From contig JBPOIS010000116.1 of NCBI GenBank assembly GCA_052034295.1, forward strand, positions 1 through 7,260: DNA of 7,260 nt, written 5' to 3'. Both the position numbers and the translations under genes were made by a program. Of the stretch, positions 1 to 6,359 are shown piece after piece (the stretch's first letter is position 1; every line of letters begins with the position of its first letter). Under the pieces are notes generated by a model. It saw only the letters and a list, made by a program, of their open reading frames with translations, was not told the DNA's origin and ran no database searches. Source of the stretch: JBPOIS01 sp052034295 (GTDB lineage Bacteria > Pseudomonadota > Gammaproteobacteria > Pseudomonadales > Moraxellaceae).

Positions 1-1157
1 GTCGGGCCCAGGGTGGTCACCGGGTTGCCGGCACCGCTGTCCCACAGGGCCGCCACCGAAGCAGAGAGCAGGTCATTGAACTTGTGGCCCAGGCCGACCT
101 GTGCCGACCACTGGTCCTTGCTGTAGCTGACGATTGGGAGACCAGTGCCGGTCATCGCAGCAGTGGTGCTGGTATAGGTATTTGGGCTGATCGAAAAACC
201 GCTCCAGTCCACCCAGCGCACATTGGCAAATGCCAGGGTGCCCGGCATCACGCCGGTCTGGAAGTCCAGGTTGATCGATTGCGGGGTGGTGACGTTGGTG
301 CTTGAGCCGTGTTGAGGCGAAATTTGGCTGAGCGCATACAATCTGCCAAGCTGATTGATCTTGCCAGTCAATTGCGTAATAGCAGCGGTGTTATTGGCGG
401 CTTGGGCTGTAACCAGCTGGGTATTCAATGCGGTCAACGTGGCCGGAATGGCTGCCGTGCCGCCTGCCACGCCAGCGCCAATGGCTGCTACGTTGGCATT
501 TTGGGCAAAGTTATTGGTTTCCACGGTGTCATGGTGGGTGGTGATTTCCGAGCGGTAGGTCAGGGCAGCGCGCAGGGCGATGTCCGGTTTTTCAAAGGCA
601 CCGCCCAGCACCCAGCCGAGGCCGCCCGCCGAATCCATGCCCAGGTTATAGCCGTTGAACACGCTGTAGGCCGGTCCACGCAGCTGCACATCGCCTTCCA
701 CGGTCTGGTAGGACAGGCCGGCATGCACCGACAGGTTGCTGTTCAGGGCCTGATTCACCAGCAGGGAATAGCTGTGGCTCTTGACTTCTGCCAGGGTGGT
801 GCCCGTGGTGCCAAAGGGGTTGCCGGTGGCGGACACAAAATTGTTGTTGCCGGTGTATTCACCGTCAGCGCCATAGGGCTGGTCATACAGGAAAGCCAGG
901 GCAGTGCCGGGGGCGGCGTCCACCTTGATGGCACCGGTGATGAACTCGTAATCCTTGGCCATTTCGGGCACGGCATTGCCGCTGGTGTCAGTTCCGGCCA
1001 CTTCAGGGCTCAGCCAGCTGTAGCCGATTTCGGCATAGTTGCCTTTCTGGAACAGGGCCGCCACGGACTGGCCAGAGCGGTCCATGGCCGCAGCATGGCC
1101 TTGCGACAGGGGCAGCATGGCACAGAGCACAGCCAAACACAGACGGGTGGGATGCAT
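1..1157 (-). CDS. OmpP1/FadL/TodX-family outer-membrane transport protein (3' end outside window)
   Basis: Outer-membrane beta-barrel of the FadL family, which lets long-chain fatty acids or other hydrophobic compounds cross the outer membrane. The frame stays open from the ATG at 1157 to the left edge, giving 385 residues; family members are usually about 400-500. Residues 1-24 look like a signal peptide (hydrophobic core LCLAVLCAM, then GHAAA). Family landmarks are LSPEVAGTD (49-57), YDQPYGADGEYTGNN (91-105), LRGPAYSVFNGYN (159-171), ALTYRSEI (198-205), TPQSINLDFQTG (291-302) and VRWVDWSGFSISP (313-325). The start has a good ribosome site, GGAG at 1166-1169, eight bases upstream. Two oddities: the mature N-terminus is much shorter than in E. 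coli FadL, so the NPA-containing hatch appears absent, and residues about 215-285 form an Ala/Thr/Asn/Gln-rich insert. It is separated from upstream rep by a terminator. The substrate cannot be told from sequence, so no gene symbol is given. Confidence 0.93.
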   Translation of the reverse strand, partial: MHPTRLCLAVLCAMLPLSQGHAAAMDRSGQSVAALFQKGNYAEIGYSWLSPEVAGTDTSGNAVPEMAKDYEFITGAIKVDAAPGTALAFLYDQPYGADGEYTGNNNFVSATGNPFGTTGTTLAEVKSHSYSLLVNQALNSNLSVHAGLSYQTVEGDVQLRGPAYSVFNGYNLGMDSAGGLGWVLGGAFEKPDIALRAALTYRSEITTHHDTVETNNFAQNANVAAIGAGVAGGTAAIPATLTALNTQLVTAQAANNTAAITQLTGKINQLGRLYALSQISPQHGSSTNVTTPQSINLDFQTGVMPGTLAFANVRWVDWSGFSISPNTYTSTTAAMTGTGLPIVSYSKDQWSAQVGLGHKFNDLLSASVAALWDSGAGNPVTTLGP

Positions 1158-1191
1158 GTTTTTCACTCCATAAAAAACCGATGGGGGCCAG

Positions 1192-1230
1192 TCAGGCCGG
1201 ATGAAGGGGTCCGGGGGCCGGTCATCCTGA
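1192..1230 (-). promoter_or_regulatory. Inverted and direct repeats in the leader of the FadL-family gene
   Basis: On the plus strand, TCA-GGCC-GGATGA (1192-1204) is mirrored by TCATCCTGA (1222-1230): nine paired bases with a four-base GGCC bulge and a 17-base loop. A second inverted repeat, CCGGA-N8-TCCGG (1197-1214), is nested inside. A near-identical 12-mer, GGGGGCC(A/G)GTCA, occurs at 1183-1194 and 1213-1224, 30 bp apart, close to three helical turns. The stretch lies 35-73 bp upstream of the start codon. It could be an operator or a leader RNA structure; which one is inference, and chance in GC-rich DNA is not excluded. Confidence 0.3.
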
Positions 1231-1275
1231 GGCACTGATCCGCTTAACGTCCTTCATAACCTGCCTGATGGCTGC

Positions 1276-1284
1276 ATCGTAGCA
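1276..1284 (-). promoter_or_regulatory. Candidate extended -10 promoter for the FadL-family gene
   Basis: The minus strand reads TGC-TACGAT, an extended -10 (TGn) followed by a 4/6 match to TATAAT. No good -35 sits 16-18 bp upstream. Transcription from here would leave a leader of roughly 110 nt containing the repeats at 1183-1230. This is the best candidate in the spacer, but it is weak. Confidence 0.25.
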
Positions 1285-1330
1285 GTGAACTGTAACAAAA
1301 GGGGGGTATTCTCTGCACAATTCCGTTTTT

Positions 1331-1373
1331 TTGATGAAAAACAAGCGGTTTTTTCGATGCATCACCGCTGTTT
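1331..1373 (-). terminator. Rho-independent-type terminator of rep, overlapping its stop codon
   Basis: Reading the minus strand, AAACAGCGGT (1373-1364) pairs with ACCGCTTGTTT (1349-1339) through nine to ten base pairs with one bulged T. The loop is 14 bases and contains the palindrome GATGCATC. A broken T-run (GTTTTTC) follows or overlaps the descending arm. The first bases of the stem lie within the rep stop codon (1372-1374). The stem is mirrored by A and T runs on both sides, so it could also act weakly on plus-strand transcripts. Its position fits ending rep before the FadL-family gene on the same strand. Confidence 0.6.
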
Positions 1374-3420
1374 ATTTGAGCAGGGCCTTCAGGTTGGCCA
1401 GATAGGCCTTGCCTTTTTCCCTGGGGTCCACGGCGGCACTGGCCTGGCCCTTGCGCGCACCCATCCAGTCCAGCTCGTCCTGGGGCAGTTCATCCAGAAA
1501 GCGGCTGGGCGTGGTCTGGCGCATCGAGCCGCCCGCACGGCGCTGTTGCGCCAGGGTCAGGGTCAGGCCCTGCCGGGCGCGGGTGATGCCAACATACATC
1601 AGGCGGCGCTCTTCTTCGATGGTGTCGGCAGCAATCGAGTTTTTGTGCGGCAGCAGCTCTTCTTCGAGGCCCATGATGTAGACATAGGGAAACTCCAGGC
1701 CCTTGGCGGCGTGCAGGGTCATCAGGTTGACCTTGTCCTGGTCCTGTTCTTCCTGCTGCTGCTCCAGCAGGTCCAGCAGCACCAGCTTGCGGATCACGCT
1801 TTCGATGTTGCGCTCGTCGGGGTCGTCGGCGCGGTTGATCAGGTTCTGGATGCTGGTGTACAGGGTTTCGAGGTTGTCGAGGCGGGTCTTTTCGGCCTGT
1901 GGGGTGGCCGCTTCGGCCTTGATCAGGTCGATGTAGCCGGTTTCATCAATCATCTGCCGCACGGTCGGCACGGGATTGTCGTCGTCGTGCAGGCGGCGGG
2001 TGTAGTCGTCGATGAACTGGGCAAATTCATGCAGGGTGGCAGCGGCTTTTTTGGGCAGGGCGTTGCCGAGGCGCAAATCCCCCGCAGCGGCCAGCAGCGA
2101 CTGGGTGGTTTCCTGTGCAAACAGGCCGAGCTTTTCCAGTGTGGACGGGCCGATGGCGCGCTTGGGGGTGTTGATCACGCGCAGGAAGGCGCTGTCGTCG
2201 TCGGGGTTGATGATCAGGCGCAGGTAGCTCATCACGTCCTTGATCTCGGTGCGGGCAAAAAACGACGTGCCGCCCGACAGCTTGTAGGGGATCTGCATCT
2301 GCCGCAGCTGGGTTTCCAGCACGCGGGCCTGGAAGTTGCCCCGGTACAGCACCGCGTAGTCCTGCCAGTTTTTGCCGTGCATCAGTTTGTGGCTCATCAG
2401 GTCGTGGGTGATGCGTTCGGCTTCGTCGTCGTCATTGCGGCAGGTGATCACGCGGATCTGTTCGCCGTGGCCTTTGTCGGACCAGAGCTTTTTTTCAAAA
2501 ATGTGCGGGTTGTTGCTGATCACGCCATTGGCCGCAGTGAGGATGCGGGTGGTGGAGCGGTAATTCTGCTCGAGCTTGATCACCTTGAGTGCCGGAAAAT
2601 CCTCGGCCAGCAGGGCCATGTTTTCCGGTTTGGCCCCGCGCCACGCATAGATGGACTGGTCGTCGTCGCCCACGGCGGTGAAGCGCGCCTGCACACCGAC
2701 CAGCAGTTTGACCAGCAGGTACTGGGCGGTGTTGGTGTCCTGATATTCATCGACCAGCAGGTAGCGCACGCGGTTTTGCCATTTTTCCCGCAGTTCAGGG
2801 TTGGCTTGCAGCAGGCGGGTCGGCAGGCTGATCAGGTCATCAAAATCCACAGCGTTGTAGGCGCGGATGTTGCGCTCGTACAGTTCATACAGATGTGCCA
2901 GCCGCAGCTCGTCCACGTCCACGGCGGTGGCAATCGCCTGCGGCGGCTCGATCAGGTCGTTTTTCCACGCCGAAATGCGCCGGATCGCCAGCGCCACCAG
3001 TTCCTTGCTCTCGGCACCAGAGAGGTTGTCACGCTGCATCAGGTCCATCAACAGGCGCTTGCAGTCGTCGGCGTCCATGATGGAAAAGTTCGCCTTCAGC
3101 GGGGTGTGCTTCAGCTCAAAGCGCAGAAGGTTCAGGCCAAAGTTGTGAAAGGTGGACACGGTCAGGCCCTTGCTGTCCTCGCTGGGCAACAGCTTGCTGA
3201 CCCGTTCCTTCATTTCGCGGGCGGCCTTGTTGGTGAAGGTCATGGCCACGATGCGCGAGGCCGGGACGCCGCAGTTCTGCACCAGATGGGCGATCTTGCG
3301 GGTGATCACGGCGGTCTTGCCGGAACCGGCACCAGCCAGCACCAGCAGCGGGCCACTGACGTATTCGAGGGCTTCTTGCTGGCGGGGGTTCAGCGGGGGG
3401 AGCTTGGCAGGCGCGCGCAT
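1372..3420 (-). CDS. rep: ATP-dependent DNA helicase Rep (UvrD/Rep, superfamily 1A)
   Basis: A 3'-5' DNA helicase that, in E. coli, accompanies the replication fork and clears bound proteins such as RNA polymerase ahead of it. All SF1A motifs are present (682-residue numbering): Q-motif LNPRQQ (10-15), Walker A AGAGSGKT (29-36), TFTNKAAREM (motif Ia, near 61-70), Walker B VDEYQD (223-228), GDDDQSIYAWRGA (251-263), LEQNYRS (283-289), MTLHAAKGLEFPYVY (567-581) and YVGITRAR (609-616). Length matches E. coli Rep (673 aa) and alignment is gap-poor from recall, including SGGTSFF, NPDDDSAFLR and the ending LANLKALLK. This favours Rep over UvrD or PcrA. The ATG at 3420 is chosen because the frame reaches the Rep N-terminus within a few residues. 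A further upstream in-frame ATG at 3462 would add 14 unconserved residues and lies inside the TATAAT box. The ribosome site is weak (GGAA, about ten bases upstream). The gene is intact and probably monocistronic. Confidence 0.98.
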   Translation of the reverse strand: MRAPAKLPPLNPRQQEALEYVSGPLLVLAGAGSGKTAVITRKIAHLVQNCGVPASRIVAMTFTNKAAREMKERVSKLLPSEDSKGLTVSTFHNFGLNLLRFELKHTPLKANFSIMDADDCKRLLMDLMQRDNLSGAESKELVALAIRRISAWKNDLIEPPQAIATAVDVDELRLAHLYELYERNIRAYNAVDFDDLISLPTRLLQANPELREKWQNRVRYLLVDEYQDTNTAQYLLVKLLVGVQARFTAVGDDDQSIYAWRGAKPENMALLAEDFPALKVIKLEQNYRSTTRILTAANGVISNNPHIFEKKLWSDKGHGEQIRVITCRNDDDEAERITHDLMSHKLMHGKNWQDYAVLYRGNFQARVLETQLRQMQIPYKLSGGTSFFARTEIKDVMSYLRLIINPDDDSAFLRVINTPKRAIGPSTLEKLGLFAQETTQSLLAAAGDLRLGNALPKKAAATLHEFAQFIDDYTRRLHDDDNPVPTVRQMIDETGYIDLIKAEAATPQAEKTRLDNLETLYTSIQNLINRADDPDERNIESVIRKLVLLDLLEQQQEEQDQDKVNLMTLHAAKGLEFPYVYIMGLEEELLPHKNSIAADTIEEERRLMYVGITRARQGLTLTLAQQRRAGGSMRQTTPSRFLDELPQDELDWMGARKGQASAAVDPREKGKAYLANLKALLK

Positions 3421-3460
3421 GGCTATGGGGTTCCGGCAGACTGGCACACATCGGGGCGGC

Positions 3461-3466
3461 ATTATA
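3461..3466 (-). promoter_or_regulatory. Promoter -10 box for rep (TATAAT)
   Basis: The minus strand has a perfect TATAAT at 3466-3461, about 40 bp upstream of the chosen rep start. The matching -35 is poor (TTCGCT at 3488-3483, spacer 16; TGTTCG at 3490-3485, spacer 18). Initiation around 3454 would give a leader of about 35 nt and would exclude the upstream ATG at 3462, which is formed by the last bases of this box. Confidence 0.55.
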
Positions 3467-3593
3467 GGCAGGGCAGCCGGTCAGCGAACAGGGGGAAGCC
3501 AGAGCCTGTCGCGGTGGTTTTTTCGCCGCTGCAACCATGGACGGGTCCAGTGGTGGCAACAACCGGATGAGCAGCGGTCGCGGTGGACTTTTT

Positions 3594-3620
3594 TTGAGGG
3601 GTAAAAACGTTCAGTATAGC
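3594..3620 (+). promoter_or_regulatory. Candidate promoter for the tandem diguanylate cyclase
   Basis: TTGAGG (3594-3599) is followed after 15 bp by TATAGC (3615-3620); shifting the -35 to TTTTGA (3592-3597) gives a 17-bp spacer. The match is moderate (four of six bases in TATAGC). It lies in the only AT-rich patch upstream of the gene and would leave a leader of about 75 nt. No activator site is recognised. Confidence 0.35.
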
Positions 3621-3703
3621 GGGAAGCCCGGCAATCAGGGCGGATCGGCATCAAAATTGCACAGACGCACGGATGCCCGCGGAGATCAGGAGTTGGATCC
3701 AGC

Positions 3704-6223
3704 ATGCCCGAGGACTTGGCCAGCGCAGCACCCAAACGATTTTTCAGGCGCCTGGGGCAATGGCTGTTTCATGTGCAGGAATGGAGCGCGGTGGACCGCG
3801 CCATGGTGCCGCTGCTGCTGCTGGTGATGGTGATTGCCCACCACATGCTGTGGTGGAGCAATGCGCTGTACCGGCCCAACGGTGCTCAGCTGGTGCAGAT
3901 GGCCTATACCCAGCAGATTGTGCGGCTGGAGGGCTGGTTTGTCCTGTTGATCGGGCTGCTGCTGGCCTTGGGGCTGTGGCTGCGTCAGCGCCAGCCCAAT
4001 GCGCTCTGGTACCAGCACCTCAGTGCCAACACCTATGCGCTGGTGCTGTGTGCGGCTGGCTATGCGGCAGGTTCGCTGAATTTTGCCTCCGGGGTGGTGC
4101 TGATGGGGGCCCCCATGGTGGGTTTTATCCTGATGGAACCCCAGGTGGTGAAGCGGGCGTTTGCCATTGCCCTGCTGGCCATGGTGGGCTTTGGGCTGGC
4201 CAGTGCCTATGGCTGGCTGCCCTACGCGCCGATCATGCAGCCGCCGGTGCACCAGGAAGCGCGGCTGTTCTGGACCGACAGCCTGCTCAGCTTTGCCCTG
4301 CCGCACCTGATTCCCAACTCCCTGCTGATCGCCCTGATGGTGTACCGCTGGAAACAGCGTGAGGCCACCGCCATGCGCCTGAGCCTGACTGATCCGCTGA
4401 CCCAGGTGCACAACCGCCGCAGCATGCTGCAGCTGCTGGACAAGGAGCTGGCCCGGGTGCAGCGCTATGGCACCAGCCTGGGGGTGGTGCTGCTGGACGT
4501 GGACCATTTCAAGTCGGTCAATGACCGTTTCGGCCATCCGGTCGGTGACCGGGTGCTGCAGCACGTGGCCCAGGTGCTGTCGGGTGGGCTGCGCCAGTGT
4601 GACGCCATGGGGCGTTTTGGGGGCGAGGAATTTTTGCTGCTGCTGCCGGACACGCCGGCCCACGGGGCGATGGTGCTGGCGGAGCGCTGTCGGCAGCGCC
4701 TGCAGGGGGGGCGGATTCCCCTGGATGAAAAACAGGACCTGACCGTGACCGCCAGTTTTGGCGTGCTGGCGGTGGAGCCCGGTTCCACCCTGAAAAGCGA
4801 TCAGGTGCTGCACTGGGTGGATGCCGCCCTGTATCAGGCCAAATCGTCAGGCCGCAACCGCTGTGAAACCATCGACATTCCCGAGTCAGCCCTGCCGCTG
4901 CGCCTGCCGCCACAGCGGGCCCAGTGGTTCACCAATGAAGGCGTGGCCGTGCTGCCGGTGCTGAGCCAGTGGGGCATCTGGCAGGGCCTGCAGCAGGTGT
5001 GGCTGCGCCTGCGCTATCCTGCCGCCTGGCTGCGCCAGGTGCTGGAATGGTCGGTGCTGCAGCGGCTGTCGCTGGTGATGGGGCTGCACACCCTGGTGCT
5101 GTGCTGGTATGGGCTGTGGCTGCTGGTCATGCTGTGGCTGCCAGACGCGGCCCAGCGGCTGAATCTGGGTCTGGCCCAGCAGGTCCTGCCGTACCTGCTC
5201 GGGTCCATCAGCCTGTCGGTGCTGTTGATGGCCAGCAGCTACAAGCTGTCGCAGCGCCGGGCCCGCTGCCTGCCGATGGAGGTGCTGGCGCTGGTGTACC
5301 TTGGGGTGTCGCTGATGGGCTGTGCCCACCTGGTGGGCATCCTCAGCCTGCTGTCCGGGGTCAACATCACTTGCATTCCCATGCTGGGGCTGATCCTGTT
5401 TGGTCCGACCCTGATCGGTGCAGTCAGTACCCTGTGCCTGGCCCTGATTGTGCTGTCGGCCTACACTGCGGCGCTGGGCCTGTGGCCGTATGCACCACTG
5501 CTGACCCCGGCCCCGCAGATGGACTATCAGCTGAAAGCTCCCTTCTGGGTGGCCAGTGTCTATGCACTGAGCCTGCCGACCATGCTGGTGAGCTTCTGGC
5601 TGGCCGAACATGTGCTGGGCCACTGGCGCGACCGCGAGGCCCGCCTGCAGGCGCTGAGCCGCACCGATGAGCTGACCGGCCTGCCCAACCGGCTGCGCAT
5701 CCAGCAGGTGCTGACCACCGAAGTGGCCCGGACCCTGCGCCATGGCCCACCGATGGCGGTGGTGATTGTGGATCTGGATCATTTCAAATCCATCAACGAC
5801 CGCTGGGGGCACTCCACCGGCGATGCGGTGCTCAGGGCCGCGGCGCGTGCACTGGCCAGCCAGGTGCGGGCCTGTGACGTGGTGGGCCGCTATGGGGGTG
5901 AGGAGTTCATGCTGGTGCTGCCGGACACCACACTGGAGGGGGCGATGGTGTTGATGGAGCGGTGCCGCAAGGGTCTGGAGCAGATCCACGTCTATGCCGC
6001 ACTGGGCGAGCTGGTCCCCGTCTCGGGCAGCATTGGCATCGCCAGCAATGAGCGCTGTCTGGAGCTGAGTGTCGAAACGATGACCCATGCAGCCGATGTG
6101 GCGCTGTATCACGCCAAGGCCAATGGCCGCAATCAGATCCAGATCCAGCAACCCCATGAGGACGAGACCGTGGGGCAGTGGAGTTTGTCTGCATCCGGGG
6201 GCTGGAGGGACGCACAACACTGA
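3704..6223 (+). CDS. Tandem-duplicated membrane diguanylate cyclase (6TM-GGDEF-6TM-GGDEF)
   Basis: Predicted to make cyclic di-GMP from two GTP at the inner membrane. The 839 residues consist of two homologous halves. Half 1: about six hydrophobic helices (near 33-52, 75-95, 107-124, 128-146, 151-170, 193-215), then GGDEF domain 1 (about 228-388). Half 2: six helices (near 457-479, 493-515, 525-550, 553-570, 572-590, 612-640), then GGDEF domain 2 (about 652-815). An even helix number and a basic N-terminus (KRFFRR) put both catalytic domains in the cytoplasm. Domain 1 has LLDVDHFKSVND (263-274), inhibitory-site RQCD (297-300) and GGEEF (306-310). Domain 2 has IVDLDHFKSIND (688-699), RACD (722-725) and GGEEF (731-735). 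Small departures: DPLTQVHNRR in domain 1 (usual Gly is Gln) and NRL in domain 2. No EAL or HD-GYP domain is present. The start has AGGAG at 3688-3692, 11 bases away, slightly long. The signal sensed is unknown. The gene is divergent from rep and is followed after 136 bp by a binding-protein gene. Confidence 0.95.
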   Translation: MPEDLASAAPKRFFRRLGQWLFHVQEWSAVDRAMVPLLLLVMVIAHHMLWWSNALYRPNGAQLVQMAYTQQIVRLEGWFVLLIGLLLALGLWLRQRQPNALWYQHLSANTYALVLCAAGYAAGSLNFASGVVLMGAPMVGFILMEPQVVKRAFAIALLAMVGFGLASAYGWLPYAPIMQPPVHQEARLFWTDSLLSFALPHLIPNSLLIALMVYRWKQREATAMRLSLTDPLTQVHNRRSMLQLLDKELARVQRYGTSLGVVLLDVDHFKSVNDRFGHPVGDRVLQHVAQVLSGGLRQCDAMGRFGGEEFLLLLPDTPAHGAMVLAERCRQRLQGGRIPLDEKQDLTVTASFGVLAVEPGSTLKSDQVLHWVDAALYQAKSSGRNRCETIDIPESALPLRLPPQRAQWFTNEGVAVLPVLSQWGIWQGLQQVWLRLRYPAAWLRQVLEWSVLQRLSLVMGLHTLVLCWYGLWLLVMLWLPDAAQRLNLGLAQQVLPYLLGSISLSVLLMASSYKLSQRRARCLPMEVLALVYLGVSLMGCAHLVGILSLLSGVNITCIPMLGLILFGPTLIGAVSTLCLALIVLSAYTAALGLWPYAPLLTPAPQMDYQLKAPFWVASVYALSLPTMLVSFWLAEHVLGHWRDREARLQALSRTDELTGLPNRLRIQQVLTTEVARTLRHGPPMAVVIVDLDHFKSINDRWGHSTGDAVLRAAARALASQVRACDVVGRYGGEEFMLVLPDTTLEGAMVLMERCRKGLEQIHVYAALGELVPVSGSIGIASNERCLELSVETMTHAADVALYHAKANGRNQIQIQQPHEDETVGQWSLSASGGWRDAQH
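3779..4858 (+). repeat. Repeat unit 1 of the duplicated TM-GGDEF protein
   Basis: Residues about 26-385. The unit begins with EWSAVDR (26-32), contains LPYAPIM (172-178) near the last helices, and ends after the GGDEF domain in the SSGRNR segment (381-386). Each landmark recurs 422-425 residues later in unit 2. A hand alignment of the GGDEF cores, from TDPLT to just past the ERCR segment, gives about 57 identities in 104 positions. Confidence 0.85.
5045..6133 (+). repeat. Repeat unit 2 of the duplicated TM-GGDEF protein
   Basis: Residues about 448-810. The matching landmarks are EWSVLQR (448-454), WPYAPLL (594-600) and ANGRNQ (806-811). The membrane modules are more diverged than the catalytic domains, but they keep the pattern Gly-rich helix, PM-G-IL, PYAP and a charged exit segment (REA-RL-LS-TD). 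The divergence argues for an old duplication and not a recent assembly artefact. Confidence 0.85.
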
Positions 6224-6294
6224 GTGATCCTACCCCCTGAAGCTTTTCATCCTGAAAATGCTGCCGCACCATCGGTCGTGGCTATCCTCAGCCC

Positions 6295-6316
6295 GGTGTT
6301 TTAGATAAATTACACC
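6295..6316. promoter_or_regulatory. Palindrome GGTGT-N12-ACACC upstream of the binding-protein gene, possible operator
   Basis: Perfect five-base arms (6295-6299 and 6312-6316) flank a 12-bp AT-rich centre (6300-6311) in otherwise GC-rich DNA. The centre holds -10-like hexamers (TAGATA at 6302-6307, TAAATT at 6306-6311), with TGGCTA at 6279-6284 as a poor -35 seventeen bases upstream of TAGATA. The site is 44-65 bp upstream of the start at 6360. An operator overlapping the promoter is a reasonable reading; no regulator family is assigned. Confidence 0.3.
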
Positions 6317-6359
6317 CATTTTTCAGATTGAGTGCATAAGCCGGCACAAGGATGAAGCC

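Noticed and set aside
309..1238. A 309-codon plus-strand frame across the porin gene
   Set aside because: The minus strand encodes a signal peptide and clear FadL-family segments; the plus frame has low-complexity Gly/His/Gln content and no ribosome site.
1285..3570. A 761-codon open frame on the plus strand across rep
   Set aside because: It is antisense to a full-length, motif-complete Rep helicase. Its translation is rich in Val, Gln, His and Gly with no recognisable domain, as expected for a shadow frame in GC-rich DNA.
3421..3703. A small RNA or small gene in the divergent spacer
   Set aside because: Short frames here lack ribosome sites, and no hairpin followed by a T-run supports a discrete RNA; promoters explain the space adequately.
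4886..6220. A 444-codon minus-strand frame, and a 375-codon one at 3686-4813, opposite the cyclase gene
   Set aside because: Both are His/Gln/Pro-rich without any domain, and the plus strand encodes intact TM and GGDEF motifs throughout. They reflect the codon bias of the real gene.
6244..6258. TTTTCA-TCC-TGAAAA hairpin after the cyclase stop as a terminator
   Set aside because: It has perfect six-base arms, but the stem is AT-rich and weak, and no T-run follows it, so a terminator call is not supported.
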